Assembly: GCF_963678225.1 (NCBI RefSeq)
Contig: NZ_OY782764.1
Location: forward strand, 526,001-590,000
DNA from: an uncultured Cohaesibacter sp.
GTDB lineage: Bacteria; Pseudomonadota; Alphaproteobacteria; Rhizobiales; Cohaesibacteraceae
Length of the DNA: 64,000 bases
Direction of reading: 5' to 3'
Part shown: piece after piece, positions 17,962-26,602 of the stretch
Position numbering within the stretch: the stretch's first letter is position 1
Layout: each line of letters opens with the position of its first letter
Translations under genes and position numbers: made by a program
Notes under the pieces: model-generated
Databases searched by the model: none
What the model saw: only the letters and a program-made list of their open reading frames with translations
What the model was told of the DNA's origin: nothing

Positions 17962-19535
17962 GTGGCAATTTCTCTCGCTCCCAATCCACCCGCAAACCGG
18001 GTGTAACAGCAACAAGCGGCGGCGTTGTTGCCGCCCAACATGCTCTGGCGGCGGAAGCCGGAGCCCAAGTTCTGGCCGCCGGTGGCGACGCGGTGGACGC
18101 AGCCGTAGCCGTTAGTTTCGCCATCGGCGTGCTGGAGCCATGGATGTCTGGCCCCATGGGCGGCGGCGCCATGATGCTCTGGCGAGCAAACGAGAAAAAG
18201 CCTTATGCCCTACACTATGGCATGCGGTCCTCAACCAGCCTTGATGTGTCCCACTATCCCCTCTCTGGAGCAGGCAAGGCATCGGATCTCTTTCCCTGGG
18301 AAGCCGTGGTTGAGGATCGCAATGTCACAGGCGCATCCTCTATCGCCGTGCCCGGCACGGTGGCCGGTGCCGCAGAAGCCCATCGACGCTTCGGAAAGCT
18401 GCCATGGTGTCATCTCTTGCAGCCGGCCATTGCCCATGCCAAAGCTGGCATGCATGTGGACTGGTACGCGGCCCTCATCATCGCCTCCTCGGCCAGAGAG
18501 CTGGCAAAGGACAAAGACGCCGCAGCATTGTTCCTTGAAGATGGTCAATGGCCCAAGATCTTTGGCTGGACGGCTCTTTCCGATATCCGCCTTGACCAGT
18601 CCGGACATGCTGCAACCCTTGAGCGCCTTGCCGAAGCGGGAGCCGAGGATTTCTATACCGGCGAGATTGGCGCAGCCCTTATCAAGGATGTAACCGACAA
18701 GGGCGGGTTCCTCACTGCCGAGGATATGGCCAGCTACCGCGCCGAGTGGCAGGATCCGCTGCATATCCCTTACAATGGCGCCAACATCTGGGCCGTTCCG
18801 ACCCTCACCGCAGGCCCCACCCTTGCGCACGCCATGAGCCACTGGCAGAGCGCCTACACACCATCAACTGCGCCGGACGGAACCAGCTTTGCCGCCATGG
18901 CCGAAGCCATGCGTGCCGCCTATGAGGATCGCCTCACCAATATGGGCGATCATGAAAGCGCCAAGGCCCCGGGCTGCACCACCCATTTCTCCATTGTCGA
19001 CAAAGACGGCAACATGGTCGCCATGACGCAGACCCTGCTCTCCATCTTCGGCTCGCGCACCCTGTCGCCCTCCACCGGCCTGATGATGAATAATGGCATC
19101 ATGTGGTTCGATCCCGAGCAGGGAAAACCCAATTCCCTCGCTCCGGGCAAACGCTGCCTGATGAATGTCTGCCCCGTGATTGGCGAAAAAGGCGAACGCC
19201 GTTTTGCACTGGGCGCTTCAGGCGGGCGCAAGATCATGCCCGCAGTGGGGCAAATCTCGTCATTCCTGCTTGACTATGGCATGTCAATGCAGGATGCCAT
19301 AGAGGCCCCTCGTATCGACGTTTCAGGCGGCGACACAATCGTCGCCGACGAGCGCCTTTCAGATGATGTCACCGACGCCCTGTCGGCCCGCTGGTCTCTG
19401 GCAACAGCAAAGCGCATGCCCTTCCCCTATGCCTTCGCCTGCCCAGCCGGCGTTTTGCGTGACGGAAGCACCAATTCCGGCACTACAGAAACCTTTTCCC
19501 CATGGGGCGATGGCATTGCAGAAATCAGGGACTGA
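17958..19535 (+). CDS. Gamma-glutamyltransferase family protein without a signal peptide
   Basis: The 525-residue protein is a GGT-type Ntn hydrolase. It has the N-terminal AAEAGAQVLAAGGDAVDAAVA, and the autoprocessing site CTTHFSIVDKDGNMVAMTQT places the nucleophile at Thr341. FGSRTLSPSTGLMMNNGIMWF and LGASGGRKI follow. GGTs cleave gamma-glutamyl amide bonds, as in glutathione or gamma-glutamyl amino acids, or transfer the glutamyl group. Most bacterial GGTs are exported, but this one has no leader. It should act in the cytoplasm on what the coupled importer delivers, a point supported by its four-base overlap with the ATPase gene. Related enzymes include cephalosporin or oxamate acylase-like members, so the amide cleaved may not be gamma-glutamyl. 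Confidence 0.88.
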   Translation: MSGNFSRSQSTRKPGVTATSGGVVAAQHALAAEAGAQVLAAGGDAVDAAVAVSFAIGVLEPWMSGPMGGGAMMLWRANEKKPYALHYGMRSSTSLDVSHYPLSGAGKASDLFPWEAVVEDRNVTGASSIAVPGTVAGAAEAHRRFGKLPWCHLLQPAIAHAKAGMHVDWYAALIIASSARELAKDKDAAALFLEDGQWPKIFGWTALSDIRLDQSGHAATLERLAEAGAEDFYTGEIGAALIKDVTDKGGFLTAEDMASYRAEWQDPLHIPYNGANIWAVPTLTAGPTLAHAMSHWQSAYTPSTAPDGTSFAAMAEAMRAAYEDRLTNMGDHESAKAPGCTTHFSIVDKDGNMVAMTQTLLSIFGSRTLSPSTGLMMNNGIMWFDPEQGKPNSLAPGKRCLMNVCPVIGEKGERRFALGASGGRKIMPAVGQISSFLLDYGMSMQDAIEAPRIDVSGGDTIVADERLSDDVTDALSARWSLATAKRMPFPYAFACPAGVLRDGSTNSGTTETFSPWGDGIAEIRD

Positions 19536-19627
19536 CCTGACCGCTGCCCCCGCCATTGCCCATAGCCCGCCCGGACGGTCGCCGCCCGAAACCGTTTAAA
19601 ATTTGACAAGAATAGAGAAGCAGACAG

Positions 19628-21028
19628 ATGAGTGATCGCAATAAGGCTCTGGCCATCAGCGCCAGCTATTTTGATGAGGGCGCTTTCCTCTCGGACATCA
19701 AGCGCCTTGTCTCCCACCCGACCGAAAGTCAGGATCCGCGCGGCAAACCTTATCTTCTGGCCTATCTCACAGATGAAATGCAGCCCCTGCTGGAAGGTCT
19801 CGGCTTCAGTTGCAAGATCTTCGACAACCCTCAGGAAGATGCGCCTCCCATCATGGTGGCCGAGCGCATGGAAGATCCGGCCCTGCCAACGGTGCTGAGC
19901 TATGGTCATGGCGATGTGATCCGTGCGCAGGAAACCCAGTGGCGCGAAGGGCTCTCCCCCTTTGACATGGTGGAGGAAGGCGACAAGGTCTATGGCCGTG
20001 GCGCTGCCGACAACAAGGGCCAGCATCTCATCAACATCAAATCCATGGCGGCCGTCATCGAGGCAGAAGGCAAGCTGGGCTTCAACGCCAAGATCCTGTT
20101 GGAAATGGCAGAAGAGTGCGGCTCTCCCGGGCTGAAGACCTTCTGCGAACAGCATAAGGAGCTGCTCGCCGCCGATGTACTCATCGCATCCGATGGCCCG
20201 CGCCTTTCCCCCGCCGCCCCAACCATCTTCACCGGCTCGCGCGGTGGCGAACTGTTCGACATGGTGGTGGACCTGCGTGAAAGTGCCAATCATTCGGGCA
20301 ACTTTGGTGGCCTGATTGCCGATCCCGCCATCATTCTGGCCCACGCGATTGCTTCCATCACCGATGAACGGGGCCAGATCCAGATCCCAGAATGGCGCCC
20401 GACCAGCCTCACCCCGCGCATTCGCGAAGTGATCGCGGCGCTGCCTCCCGTCGATACAGGCTCCATCGAGATTGACGAAAATTGGGGTGAAGAAAACCTC
20501 ACGCCGCAGGAGCGGGTGCTCGGCTGGAACAGCTTTGCCGTGCTCGCCATGAAATCCGGCGTGCCGGAGGCCCCTGTCAACGCCATTTCCGGCTATGCCA
20601 AAGCCACCTGTCAATTGCGCTTCGTTGTTGGCACAGACCCCGACGACATTATTCCGGCGCTGCGTAGTCATCTGGCCGCCAAGGGCTTTGACAAGGTCGA
20701 GGTCGTCAAGGCTGAGCGCCATGCCTTCCCGGCCACGCGCCTTGATCCGGACCATCCATGGGTCCGCTTTGCGGCCAAATCCCTCGAAGCATCCACCGGC
20801 ACTAAGCCGCACATCCTGCCAAACCTTGGCGGCTCCCTGCCCAATGACTGCTTTGCCGATGTGCTCGGCCTACCAACCATCTGGATTCCGCACAGCTATG
20901 CGGCCTGCAGCCAGCATGCCCCCAACGAGCACATCCTCAAATCCCTTTCCCGACAGGCCCTGCAAGGCATGACGGGGCTGTTCTGGGACATCGCCGCCAA
21001 AGGGGCGGTGCCTTCCGAAGGAGAATAA
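19628..21028 (+). CDS. M20 family metallopeptidase
   Basis: The 466-residue protein is an M20 (ArgE/DapE/carnosinase-like) zinc hydrolase. Metal-site blocks are visible: YGHGDV (His and Asp), YGRGAADNKGQ (bridging Asp), EMAEECGSPG (general base Glu pair) and a late NLGGSLPNDCFAD with PHSYAACSQHAPNEH. The first motif is HGD where many relatives have HYD or HLD. Such enzymes remove or split short peptides and N-acyl amino acids. In this operon it would follow peptide import alongside the GGT-like enzyme. It begins 93 bases after that gene and is followed within 4 bases by the exporter gene. Confidence 0.9.
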   Translation: MSDRNKALAISASYFDEGAFLSDIKRLVSHPTESQDPRGKPYLLAYLTDEMQPLLEGLGFSCKIFDNPQEDAPPIMVAERMEDPALPTVLSYGHGDVIRAQETQWREGLSPFDMVEEGDKVYGRGAADNKGQHLINIKSMAAVIEAEGKLGFNAKILLEMAEECGSPGLKTFCEQHKELLAADVLIASDGPRLSPAAPTIFTGSRGGELFDMVVDLRESANHSGNFGGLIADPAIILAHAIASITDERGQIQIPEWRPTSLTPRIREVIAALPPVDTGSIEIDENWGEENLTPQERVLGWNSFAVLAMKSGVPEAPVNAISGYAKATCQLRFVVGTDPDDIIPALRSHLAAKGFDKVEVVKAERHAFPATRLDPDHPWVRFAAKSLEASTGTKPHILPNLGGSLPNDCFADVLGLPTIWIPHSYAACSQHAPNEHILKSLSRQALQGMTGLFWDIAAKGAVPSEGE

Positions 21029-21031
21029 AAC

Positions 21032-21847
21032 ATGGCAGCAACCCTCACGCTTTTTGCAGTCATTGCTGGCGCTGGTGCCATTGCGGGCATCATCTCAGGC
21101 CTTCTGGGCGTGGGAGGCGGCATCATCCTTGTGCCCGCCTTCTTCTATGCCTTCTCCTCTTTGGGTTACCAGCCCGAACAGCTCATGCAAATTTGCGTGG
21201 CGACCTCCACGGGCACCATCATATTCACCTCGATCCGCTCGGTACTGGCACATAACAAACGGGGCGCGGTGAGCGTCGAGTTGATCAAGACATGGGGCCC
21301 GTTCATTGCCTTTGGGTCGGTGGTCGGGGTTTTCGCTGCTGCCTCCCTGCGCTCCCATGAGCTGCAACTTGTCTTTGGCTGCATCGGCATCATGCTGGGC
21401 CTTTACATGCTGCTCGGCAAGAAGGACTGGCGCCTTTCAACCGAATTACCCGGTCGCATCCTCAGCAAGATCTACCCCATCATCATCGGCTTCTTCTCGG
21501 CCCTCATGGGCATTGGCGGCGGCTCATTCACAGTGCCGCTGCTGACCGCCTATAACGTGCCCCCGCACAAGGCCGTCGGCACGTCCCCCGGTTTCGGGCT
21601 GATGATTTCCATCCCCGGCTTCATCACCTTTCTCACGCAAGGCTGGGATATCACCGGAAAGCCTCCTTTCACCGTCGGCTATGTCAACCTGCCCGCTGTT
21701 GTCGTCATCGTCATGACCACCATGCTCACCGTACCGCTTGGGGTGCGTCTGGCCCATTCCCTCTCCCCCAAGCAACTGCGCATCGTCTTTGCCTTCACAA
21801 TCCTTATCCTGACGGGCAACATGCTCCGAAAGGCGCTGATGGCATGA
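21032..21847 (+). CDS. TauE/SafE family membrane transporter
   Basis: The 271-residue membrane protein has about eight helices. The two family repeats are recognisable from GIISGLLGVGGGIILVPAFF near the N terminus and FFSALMGIGGGSFTVPLLTAYNVPPHKAVGTS in the second half. TauE/SafE proteins move sulfite, sulfoacetate or other organic anions, usually outward. Its place inside a peptide/D-amino acid operon suggests removal of an acidic or sulfur-containing end product, but direction and substrate are not evident. It overlaps the next gene by four bases (ATGA). Confidence 0.88.
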   Translation: MAATLTLFAVIAGAGAIAGIISGLLGVGGGIILVPAFFYAFSSLGYQPEQLMQICVATSTGTIIFTSIRSVLAHNKRGAVSVELIKTWGPFIAFGSVVGVFAAASLRSHELQLVFGCIGIMLGLYMLLGKKDWRLSTELPGRILSKIYPIIIGFFSALMGIGGGSFTVPLLTAYNVPPHKAVGTSPGFGLMISIPGFITFLTQGWDITGKPPFTVGYVNLPAVVVIVMTTMLTVPLGVRLAHSLSPKQLRIVFAFTILILTGNMLRKALMA

Positions 21848-23184
21848 CGCATTCTTCTCCTTTCCTCAGCAATGACGCCCTGCTAGAGCAGATCAGGGCC
21901 GCAGAACCAACCCTCTGGTGCAACCCTGATTATGCGCCCCAACGTGACGATGAGGCGCAAGCTGGCTTGCAGCAGGCCGTCGAGAATTGGCGGATGCTGG
22001 CGCCACTCCTCCAGCTTATTTTCCCCGAGTTGGAAGATACAGCTGGCACCATTACCTCCGATCTCATCGAAGTGGATGCTCTTCGCGCCCCTCTTGGCTA
22101 TCTGGATCGCACCTTCGGGCGCCTGTTTGTCAAGGCTGACCATGCCTTGCCGGTTGCCGGATCAGTCAAGGCCCGCGGTGGCATCTATGAGGTCCTCATG
22201 ACCGCCGTGAATGAAGCCCGGTCCTCTGGCTTCATCGCCCCCACGGATCCTGTCTCCGCCCTCACAGGCGCGGCCGCACACAGTTTCTTTGCCGAACGCA
22301 CCATTGCTGTCGGCTCGACCGGCAATCTTGGTCTCAGCGTGGGCATTGCCGCCAGAACCCTTGGCTATAATGCCGTTGTGCATATGTCCGCCGACGCCAA
22401 GCCCTGGAAGATCGAGCGCCTGCGCCGCTTCGGTGTCAAGGTCAAGCAGCATCGTGGAGACTATAACCTCGCCGTTGCCGCAGCCCGTGATGCTGCCAGC
22501 AAAGACCCTATGGTCTATTTTGTCGATGACGAGGATTCAGAGCTGCTCTTTTCCGGCTACAGCGCCGCAGCGCTGGAACTGGCGAGCCAGTTGATCGAAG
22601 CTGGCATCAATATCGGCCCTGATTGTCCGCTCATTCTCTATCTTCCTTGCGGCATCGGCGGCGCACCGGGCGGCATCGCCTATGGCGCGCGCGGTGTGTT
22701 TGGGTCCAATGTGCATTGCTTCTTTGCCGAGCCGGTGCAATCGCCTTCCGCTCTGGTGCAGATGATGCATGGTCTGGAAAAGCCAATGTCTGTTTATGAT
22801 ATCGGCCTGACCAACAAGACGGAAGCCGATGGCATGGCGGTTGCCACCATGTCCCATATCGTTGCCCAGAAAATGCAGCAACGCCTTGCTGGCGTTTACA
22901 CCGTTGGCGATGATGATTTGATGCGCCTGCTCTCCATTGCCTATGGTGCGGCCAATCTCAAGCTGGAGCCCTCAGCCACCATCGGCTTTGCTGGCCCGCA
23001 TTTCATGCTTGAAACCGCGCAGGGTCAGGCTTTCAGCAGTCAGCATCTCACTCCCAAAGCGATGGAAAACGCAATTCATGTCGTTTGGACGACCGGCGGT
23101 TCTTTCGTTCCCGAGTTGCAATTCCAGTCTTTCGTGGACAAGGGCAATGCGCTTGCACCCCAATTCGATTTGAAAAAAGGATAA
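21844..23184 (+). CDS. dsdA: D-serine dehydratase (DsdA type)
   Basis: The 446-residue protein matches the PLP-dependent fold-type II D-serine ammonia-lyase DsdA, which turns D-serine into pyruvate and ammonia through 2-aminoacrylate. The PLP lysine is Lys109 in PVAGSVKARGGIYEVL. The phosphate loop is STGNLGLS, and LPCGIGGAPGGIAYG is a typical DsdA block. Length and N-terminal region agree with the E. coli enzyme. It is translationally coupled to the exporter gene. The RidA gene downstream fits well, since RidA removes the reactive aminoacrylate. Activity on D-threonine or D-cysteine analogues is possible. Confidence 0.9.
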   Translation: MTHSSPFLSNDALLEQIRAAEPTLWCNPDYAPQRDDEAQAGLQQAVENWRMLAPLLQLIFPELEDTAGTITSDLIEVDALRAPLGYLDRTFGRLFVKADHALPVAGSVKARGGIYEVLMTAVNEARSSGFIAPTDPVSALTGAAAHSFFAERTIAVGSTGNLGLSVGIAARTLGYNAVVHMSADAKPWKIERLRRFGVKVKQHRGDYNLAVAAARDAASKDPMVYFVDDEDSELLFSGYSAAALELASQLIEAGINIGPDCPLILYLPCGIGGAPGGIAYGARGVFGSNVHCFFAEPVQSPSALVQMMHGLEKPMSVYDIGLTNKTEADGMAVATMSHIVAQKMQQRLAGVYTVGDDDLMRLLSIAYGAANLKLEPSATIGFAGPHFMLETAQGQAFSSQHLTPKAMENAIHVVWTTGGSFVPELQFQSFVDKGNALAPQFDLKKG

Positions 23185-23189
23185 ATAAA

Positions 23190-24698
23190 ATGGTCAAGCA
23201 AACCGCGACGAACCCCGCAGATCTGGGCGCAATCGAGGCGCGTCAGCTGATCGCTCGCAAGGCCCTTTCTCCGGTTGAACTCGCCAATGCCTGCATCGAG
23301 CGGGTCGAAGCTGTAGACCATGCCGTCAACGCGCTGGTCGCACGCCGCTTCGAAGCCCTCTCAGATGAAGCCAAGGCCGCCGAGCAGGCCGTCATGGATG
23401 GTGAACCGCTTGGAGCCCTGCACGGCCTGCCTTTCGGCGTCAAGGACATGATCGATGTGAAGGGCCTGCCGACCACCTTCGGCTCTGAAGCTTTCAAGGA
23501 CAATATCGCAACGCGGGATGACCCAATCGTTGCCGCCATGCGCAAGGCCGGCGCCATGCCCATGGGCAAGACCAACAATCCCGAATGGAGCGCAGGCGGC
23601 AACACCCGCAACCGGGTTTATGGCGTCACCGCCAACCCCCATGACCTCACCCGCACCTGCGCTGGCTCTTCAGGCGGGTCTGCCGTCAGCCTTGCCTGCG
23701 GCTATGCGCCCTTGGCAACCGGCTCGGACACGGGCGGCTCCCTGCGCAATCCGGCGGCTTTCTGCGGCATTGTCGGCTACCGCCCCAGCCCAGGCGTTGT
23801 CCCCGGCGATAGCCGCGCCGCAGCCCTCATTCCGATGCCAACCTCTGGCCCCATGGGCCGCACGGTTGCCGATACGGCCCTGATGCTCTCGGTTCTGGCA
23901 CGTCCCGATCGCAAAGATCCCTACACCATCATCACCGATGGCAAGACCCCGTGGGATCCGGAAAGCTTTGCGAATTTGCCGCGCGCAGATCTCTCTTCGC
24001 TCAAGATTGCCGTGACCGAAGACTACGATTTCGCCCCGACGGAAAGCATCGTCCGCGATCATTTCCGAACGATAATGCCACAGCTGGCCCCCTTCTTTGG
24101 CACGGTCGAACAGACGAGTCCCAAATGCACGGACGCAGATCGCATATTTTCTGTGCTGCGCGGTGTTCAATTCTTGGGCATTCATGCAACTTTAGTAGAC
24201 ACCAAACCCGAATTGGTCGGCCCGAATGTCACCGAGAATGTGAAAGAGGGCCGCAGCTATTCCGCCGAAGATGTGGCGCAAGCCATGTTCGCCCAGAGCC
24301 GTTACTATCGCGACTGGCAGAAATTCTTTGAAAGTCACGACTATCTGATCTCACCGGCCGTAACCATCAGCCCTCGCCCGTGGCGGGAGCTATATCCGGC
24401 TGAAATCGACGGAAAGCCCACAAAGAGCTATTATCATTGGCTGGCCATGGCCTATGCCTCGACCATCCCCGGCCACCCATCCATCACAATTCCCTGCGGC
24501 TTTGACGCCAACAACATGCCCTTCGGCCTACAGATTGTCGGGCGTCGCCACGATGATCTGGGTGTCCTGGCGGTCGCCAACGAGCTGGAAGCGATCATCG
24601 CGTCCATTTCGGATCTCGCACCAAAAGGCCCGGATCTTGCATTGCTCAAATCGGCAGCGCCAATCAGCCAAGCCGAGGGGTTTCTGAGTTTCGAATAA
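23190..24698 (+). CDS. Amidase signature family amidohydrolase
   Basis: The 502-residue protein is an amidase signature (AS) enzyme. The Ser-cisSer-Lys triad can be placed at Lys85 (GVKDMID), Ser160 (AGSSGGSA) and Ser184 (GSDTGGSLRNPAAFCG). AS enzymes hydrolyse many carboxamides, including amino acid amides and N-acyl compounds; GatA is a relative but would be linked to gatB and gatC. It starts 5 bases after dsdA. ATG 23190, preceded by AAAAAAGGA, is chosen over an in-frame upstream codon inside dsdA. In context it would open an amide bond in an imported substrate. Confidence 0.9.
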   Translation: MVKQTATNPADLGAIEARQLIARKALSPVELANACIERVEAVDHAVNALVARRFEALSDEAKAAEQAVMDGEPLGALHGLPFGVKDMIDVKGLPTTFGSEAFKDNIATRDDPIVAAMRKAGAMPMGKTNNPEWSAGGNTRNRVYGVTANPHDLTRTCAGSSGGSAVSLACGYAPLATGSDTGGSLRNPAAFCGIVGYRPSPGVVPGDSRAAALIPMPTSGPMGRTVADTALMLSVLARPDRKDPYTIITDGKTPWDPESFANLPRADLSSLKIAVTEDYDFAPTESIVRDHFRTIMPQLAPFFGTVEQTSPKCTDADRIFSVLRGVQFLGIHATLVDTKPELVGPNVTENVKEGRSYSAEDVAQAMFAQSRYYRDWQKFFESHDYLISPAVTISPRPWRELYPAEIDGKPTKSYYHWLAMAYASTIPGHPSITIPCGFDANNMPFGLQIVGRRHDDLGVLAVANELEAIIASISDLAPKGPDLALLKSAAPISQAEGFLSFE

Positions 24699-24751
24699 CA
24701 CCGTCTGAATCCTCCCGACTGAAGACCAAATAACCTCCCAAGGACTACACT

Positions 24752-25087
24752 ATGGCCAATCTCCCCTTCTCCAAAGTCCGCCGCTCCGGCTCCACCGTCT
24801 ATCTGTCCGGTGAAATCGGCTTCAATGCGGATGGCTCCCTGCCCGAGGGCATCGAAGCGCAGACCAAAAACTGCCTCGAAGGCATCAAGAAGACACTGGA
24901 AGGCGAAGGCCTTTCCCTCTCCAACGTGATCTCCTGCACATGCTACCTGACCGACCGCGCTGATTTTGCTGCCTTCAACGCTGTTTATGCGACCTTCTTC
25001 TCCGATCCTCTCCCTGTTCGCACCACAATTGGCTGCGAACTTATGGTGGACGCGAAAGTAGAAATCACAGTCATTGCCGAAGCCTGA
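24752..25087 (+). CDS. RidA family enamine/imine deaminase
   Basis: The 111-residue protein is a RidA (YjgF/YER057c/UK114) member with the conserved late segment LPVRTTIGCELMVDAKVEITVIA. Its Arg is the residue that binds the substrate carboxylate. RidA proteins hydrolyse enamines and imines such as 2-aminoacrylate. Its neighbours are a PLP-dependent D-serine dehydratase, which releases 2-aminoacrylate, and a FAD-dependent D-amino acid dehydrogenase, which releases 2-imino acids, so a protective or catalytic role for both is well supported by context. The N terminus is slightly shorter than in E. coli RidA. Confidence 0.92.
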   Translation: MANLPFSKVRRSGSTVYLSGEIGFNADGSLPEGIEAQTKNCLEGIKKTLEGEGLSLSNVISCTCYLTDRADFAAFNAVYATFFSDPLPVRTTIGCELMVDAKVEITVIAEA

Positions 25088-25114
25088 GGCTTCACCCTTT
25101 GAAAGAACAAGAAA

Positions 25115-26362
25115 ATGTCAGAGATAATCGTTCTAGGCGCAGGTATGGTTGGCGTCAGTACGGCCCTCGCCCTGCAAGAGCGCGGACACGCAGTCACCCT
25201 TCTGGATCGCTCCAACCCGGGCCTTGAAACAAGTTACGGCAACGCCGGTCTGATCCAGCGCGAAGCCGCAGAACCATACCACATCCCGCATAATCTGGTG
25301 ACCCTGTTTCTTTATGGTATCGGTCGCACCAACGACATTGTCTATCACTGGAAAGACATGCCGAACATCATGCCGTCGCTGTGGACCTATTTCGTCCATT
25401 CTGGCGAAACCCAACATCGACGCATTTCCAAGATCTTCGAACAGATGACCGTCAAATGCACCGACGATCACCAGCCGCTCATCGAGGCATCCGGAACCGA
25501 ACGTCTGATCGAACGCAAGGGCTTTTTCAAGCTGTGCCGCAACAAGCGCGCCTATGACGACCAGTCCATCGATGCCGAGCGCATTGCTTCCATGTATGAT
25601 GTGCCTCTGCGCATGGTCGATGGGCAGGAACTACGTCAACTCGAACCGGCCCTCAAGATCGATGTCGCCGGCGCTGTGCACTGGACCGACACATGGGCCT
25701 GTTCCGATCCGGGCGCTCTCACCTCGGCCTATGCAGATCTGTTCATCAAGCGTGGCGGGTCCTTCGTCAAGGGCGACGCCATGTCGTTGAAACAGACGGA
25801 AAATGGCTGGCAGGTGCAAAGCGATGACGGCCCAGTTACCGGCAGTGATGTCGTGGTGGCACTCGGCCCTTGGGCGCCGGATCTGCTTGGCCCGTTCGGC
25901 TACAAGATCAAGATGGTCTACAAGCGCGGCTATCACGCCCATTTCAAAATGGACAATCCGCTGAGCCGCCCGATTCAGGATTACGCCAACGGCTGCGTCT
26001 TCTCCCCCATGGACAAGGGCATGCGCATCGCAACCGGCGCCGAGCTGGTCAATCGCAAAGACCCGGCCAACCCCAAGCAGCTCATGCATGGCCTCAAGAG
26101 CGCGCGCGAGCTGATGGATGTGGGTGAAATGGTGGAAGACGAACCATGGTTCGGCAACCGTCCCTGTATGCCTGACATGCTGCCCATTGTCGGTCCGGCC
26201 CAGAAACACAAGGGGCTCTGGTTCCATTTCGGCCACGGCCATCAGGGCTTCACCCAAGGCCCGACGACAGCAAAGCTTCTCGTCGATGTCATGGAAGGAA
26301 AGACAAGCACCCTTTCGGATGCTCTGTCTCCTGAAAACCGTCCGGTCATCTCGGCACGGTGA
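25115..26362 (+). CDS. FAD-dependent D-amino acid dehydrogenase (DadA-like)
   Basis: The 415-residue flavoprotein begins with a dinucleotide-binding fold, IIVLGAGMVGVSTALALQERGHAVTLLDR. It ends with the DAO-type block FHFGHGHQGFTQGPTTAKLLVDVMEG; RPCMPDMLPIVGP is also family-typical. DadA-like enzymes oxidise D-amino acids to 2-oxo acids and ammonia through imino acids and pass electrons to the respiratory chain. It is the last gene of the operon, 27 bases after the RidA gene, and a hairpin follows. The precise substrate (D-amino acid, or a secondary amine such as proline derivatives) is not fixed by motif. Confidence 0.88.
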   Translation: MSEIIVLGAGMVGVSTALALQERGHAVTLLDRSNPGLETSYGNAGLIQREAAEPYHIPHNLVTLFLYGIGRTNDIVYHWKDMPNIMPSLWTYFVHSGETQHRRISKIFEQMTVKCTDDHQPLIEASGTERLIERKGFFKLCRNKRAYDDQSIDAERIASMYDVPLRMVDGQELRQLEPALKIDVAGAVHWTDTWACSDPGALTSAYADLFIKRGGSFVKGDAMSLKQTENGWQVQSDDGPVTGSDVVVALGPWAPDLLGPFGYKIKMVYKRGYHAHFKMDNPLSRPIQDYANGCVFSPMDKGMRIATGAELVNRKDPANPKQLMHGLKSARELMDVGEMVEDEPWFGNRPCMPDMLPIVGPAQKHKGLWFHFGHGHQGFTQGPTTAKLLVDVMEGKTSTLSDALSPENRPVISAR

Positions 26363-26372
26363 TACAAATACA

Positions 26373-26393
26373 GCGGCCCACATTGTGGGCCGC
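26373..26393 (+). other. Hairpin at the end of the peptide/D-amino acid operon
   Basis: GCGGCCCAC (26373-26381) and GTGGGCCGC (26385-26393) form a perfect 9-bp stem with a 3-base loop, 10 bases past the stop codon. There is no T-run, so it may mark a Rho-dependent or processed 3' end. Confidence 0.6.
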
Positions 26394-26602
26394 ACCACTC
26401 CAACGCAGGACCAAGATAGCACGGAAGGGCAATTCGCGGGGGACAAGACCACGATAAAGTCACGAGCCTTTCAATTAGCTCCAGACGCGCCATTGCCCAT
26501 CCTCAAGAATGACGATAAATAAAAAGCAGACCAGATGCTGCTTGGATTTGATGCAGTCGACCTCTGCGCGGCACCCCAGCTTTCATATTTGAAGGACAGA
26601 CA

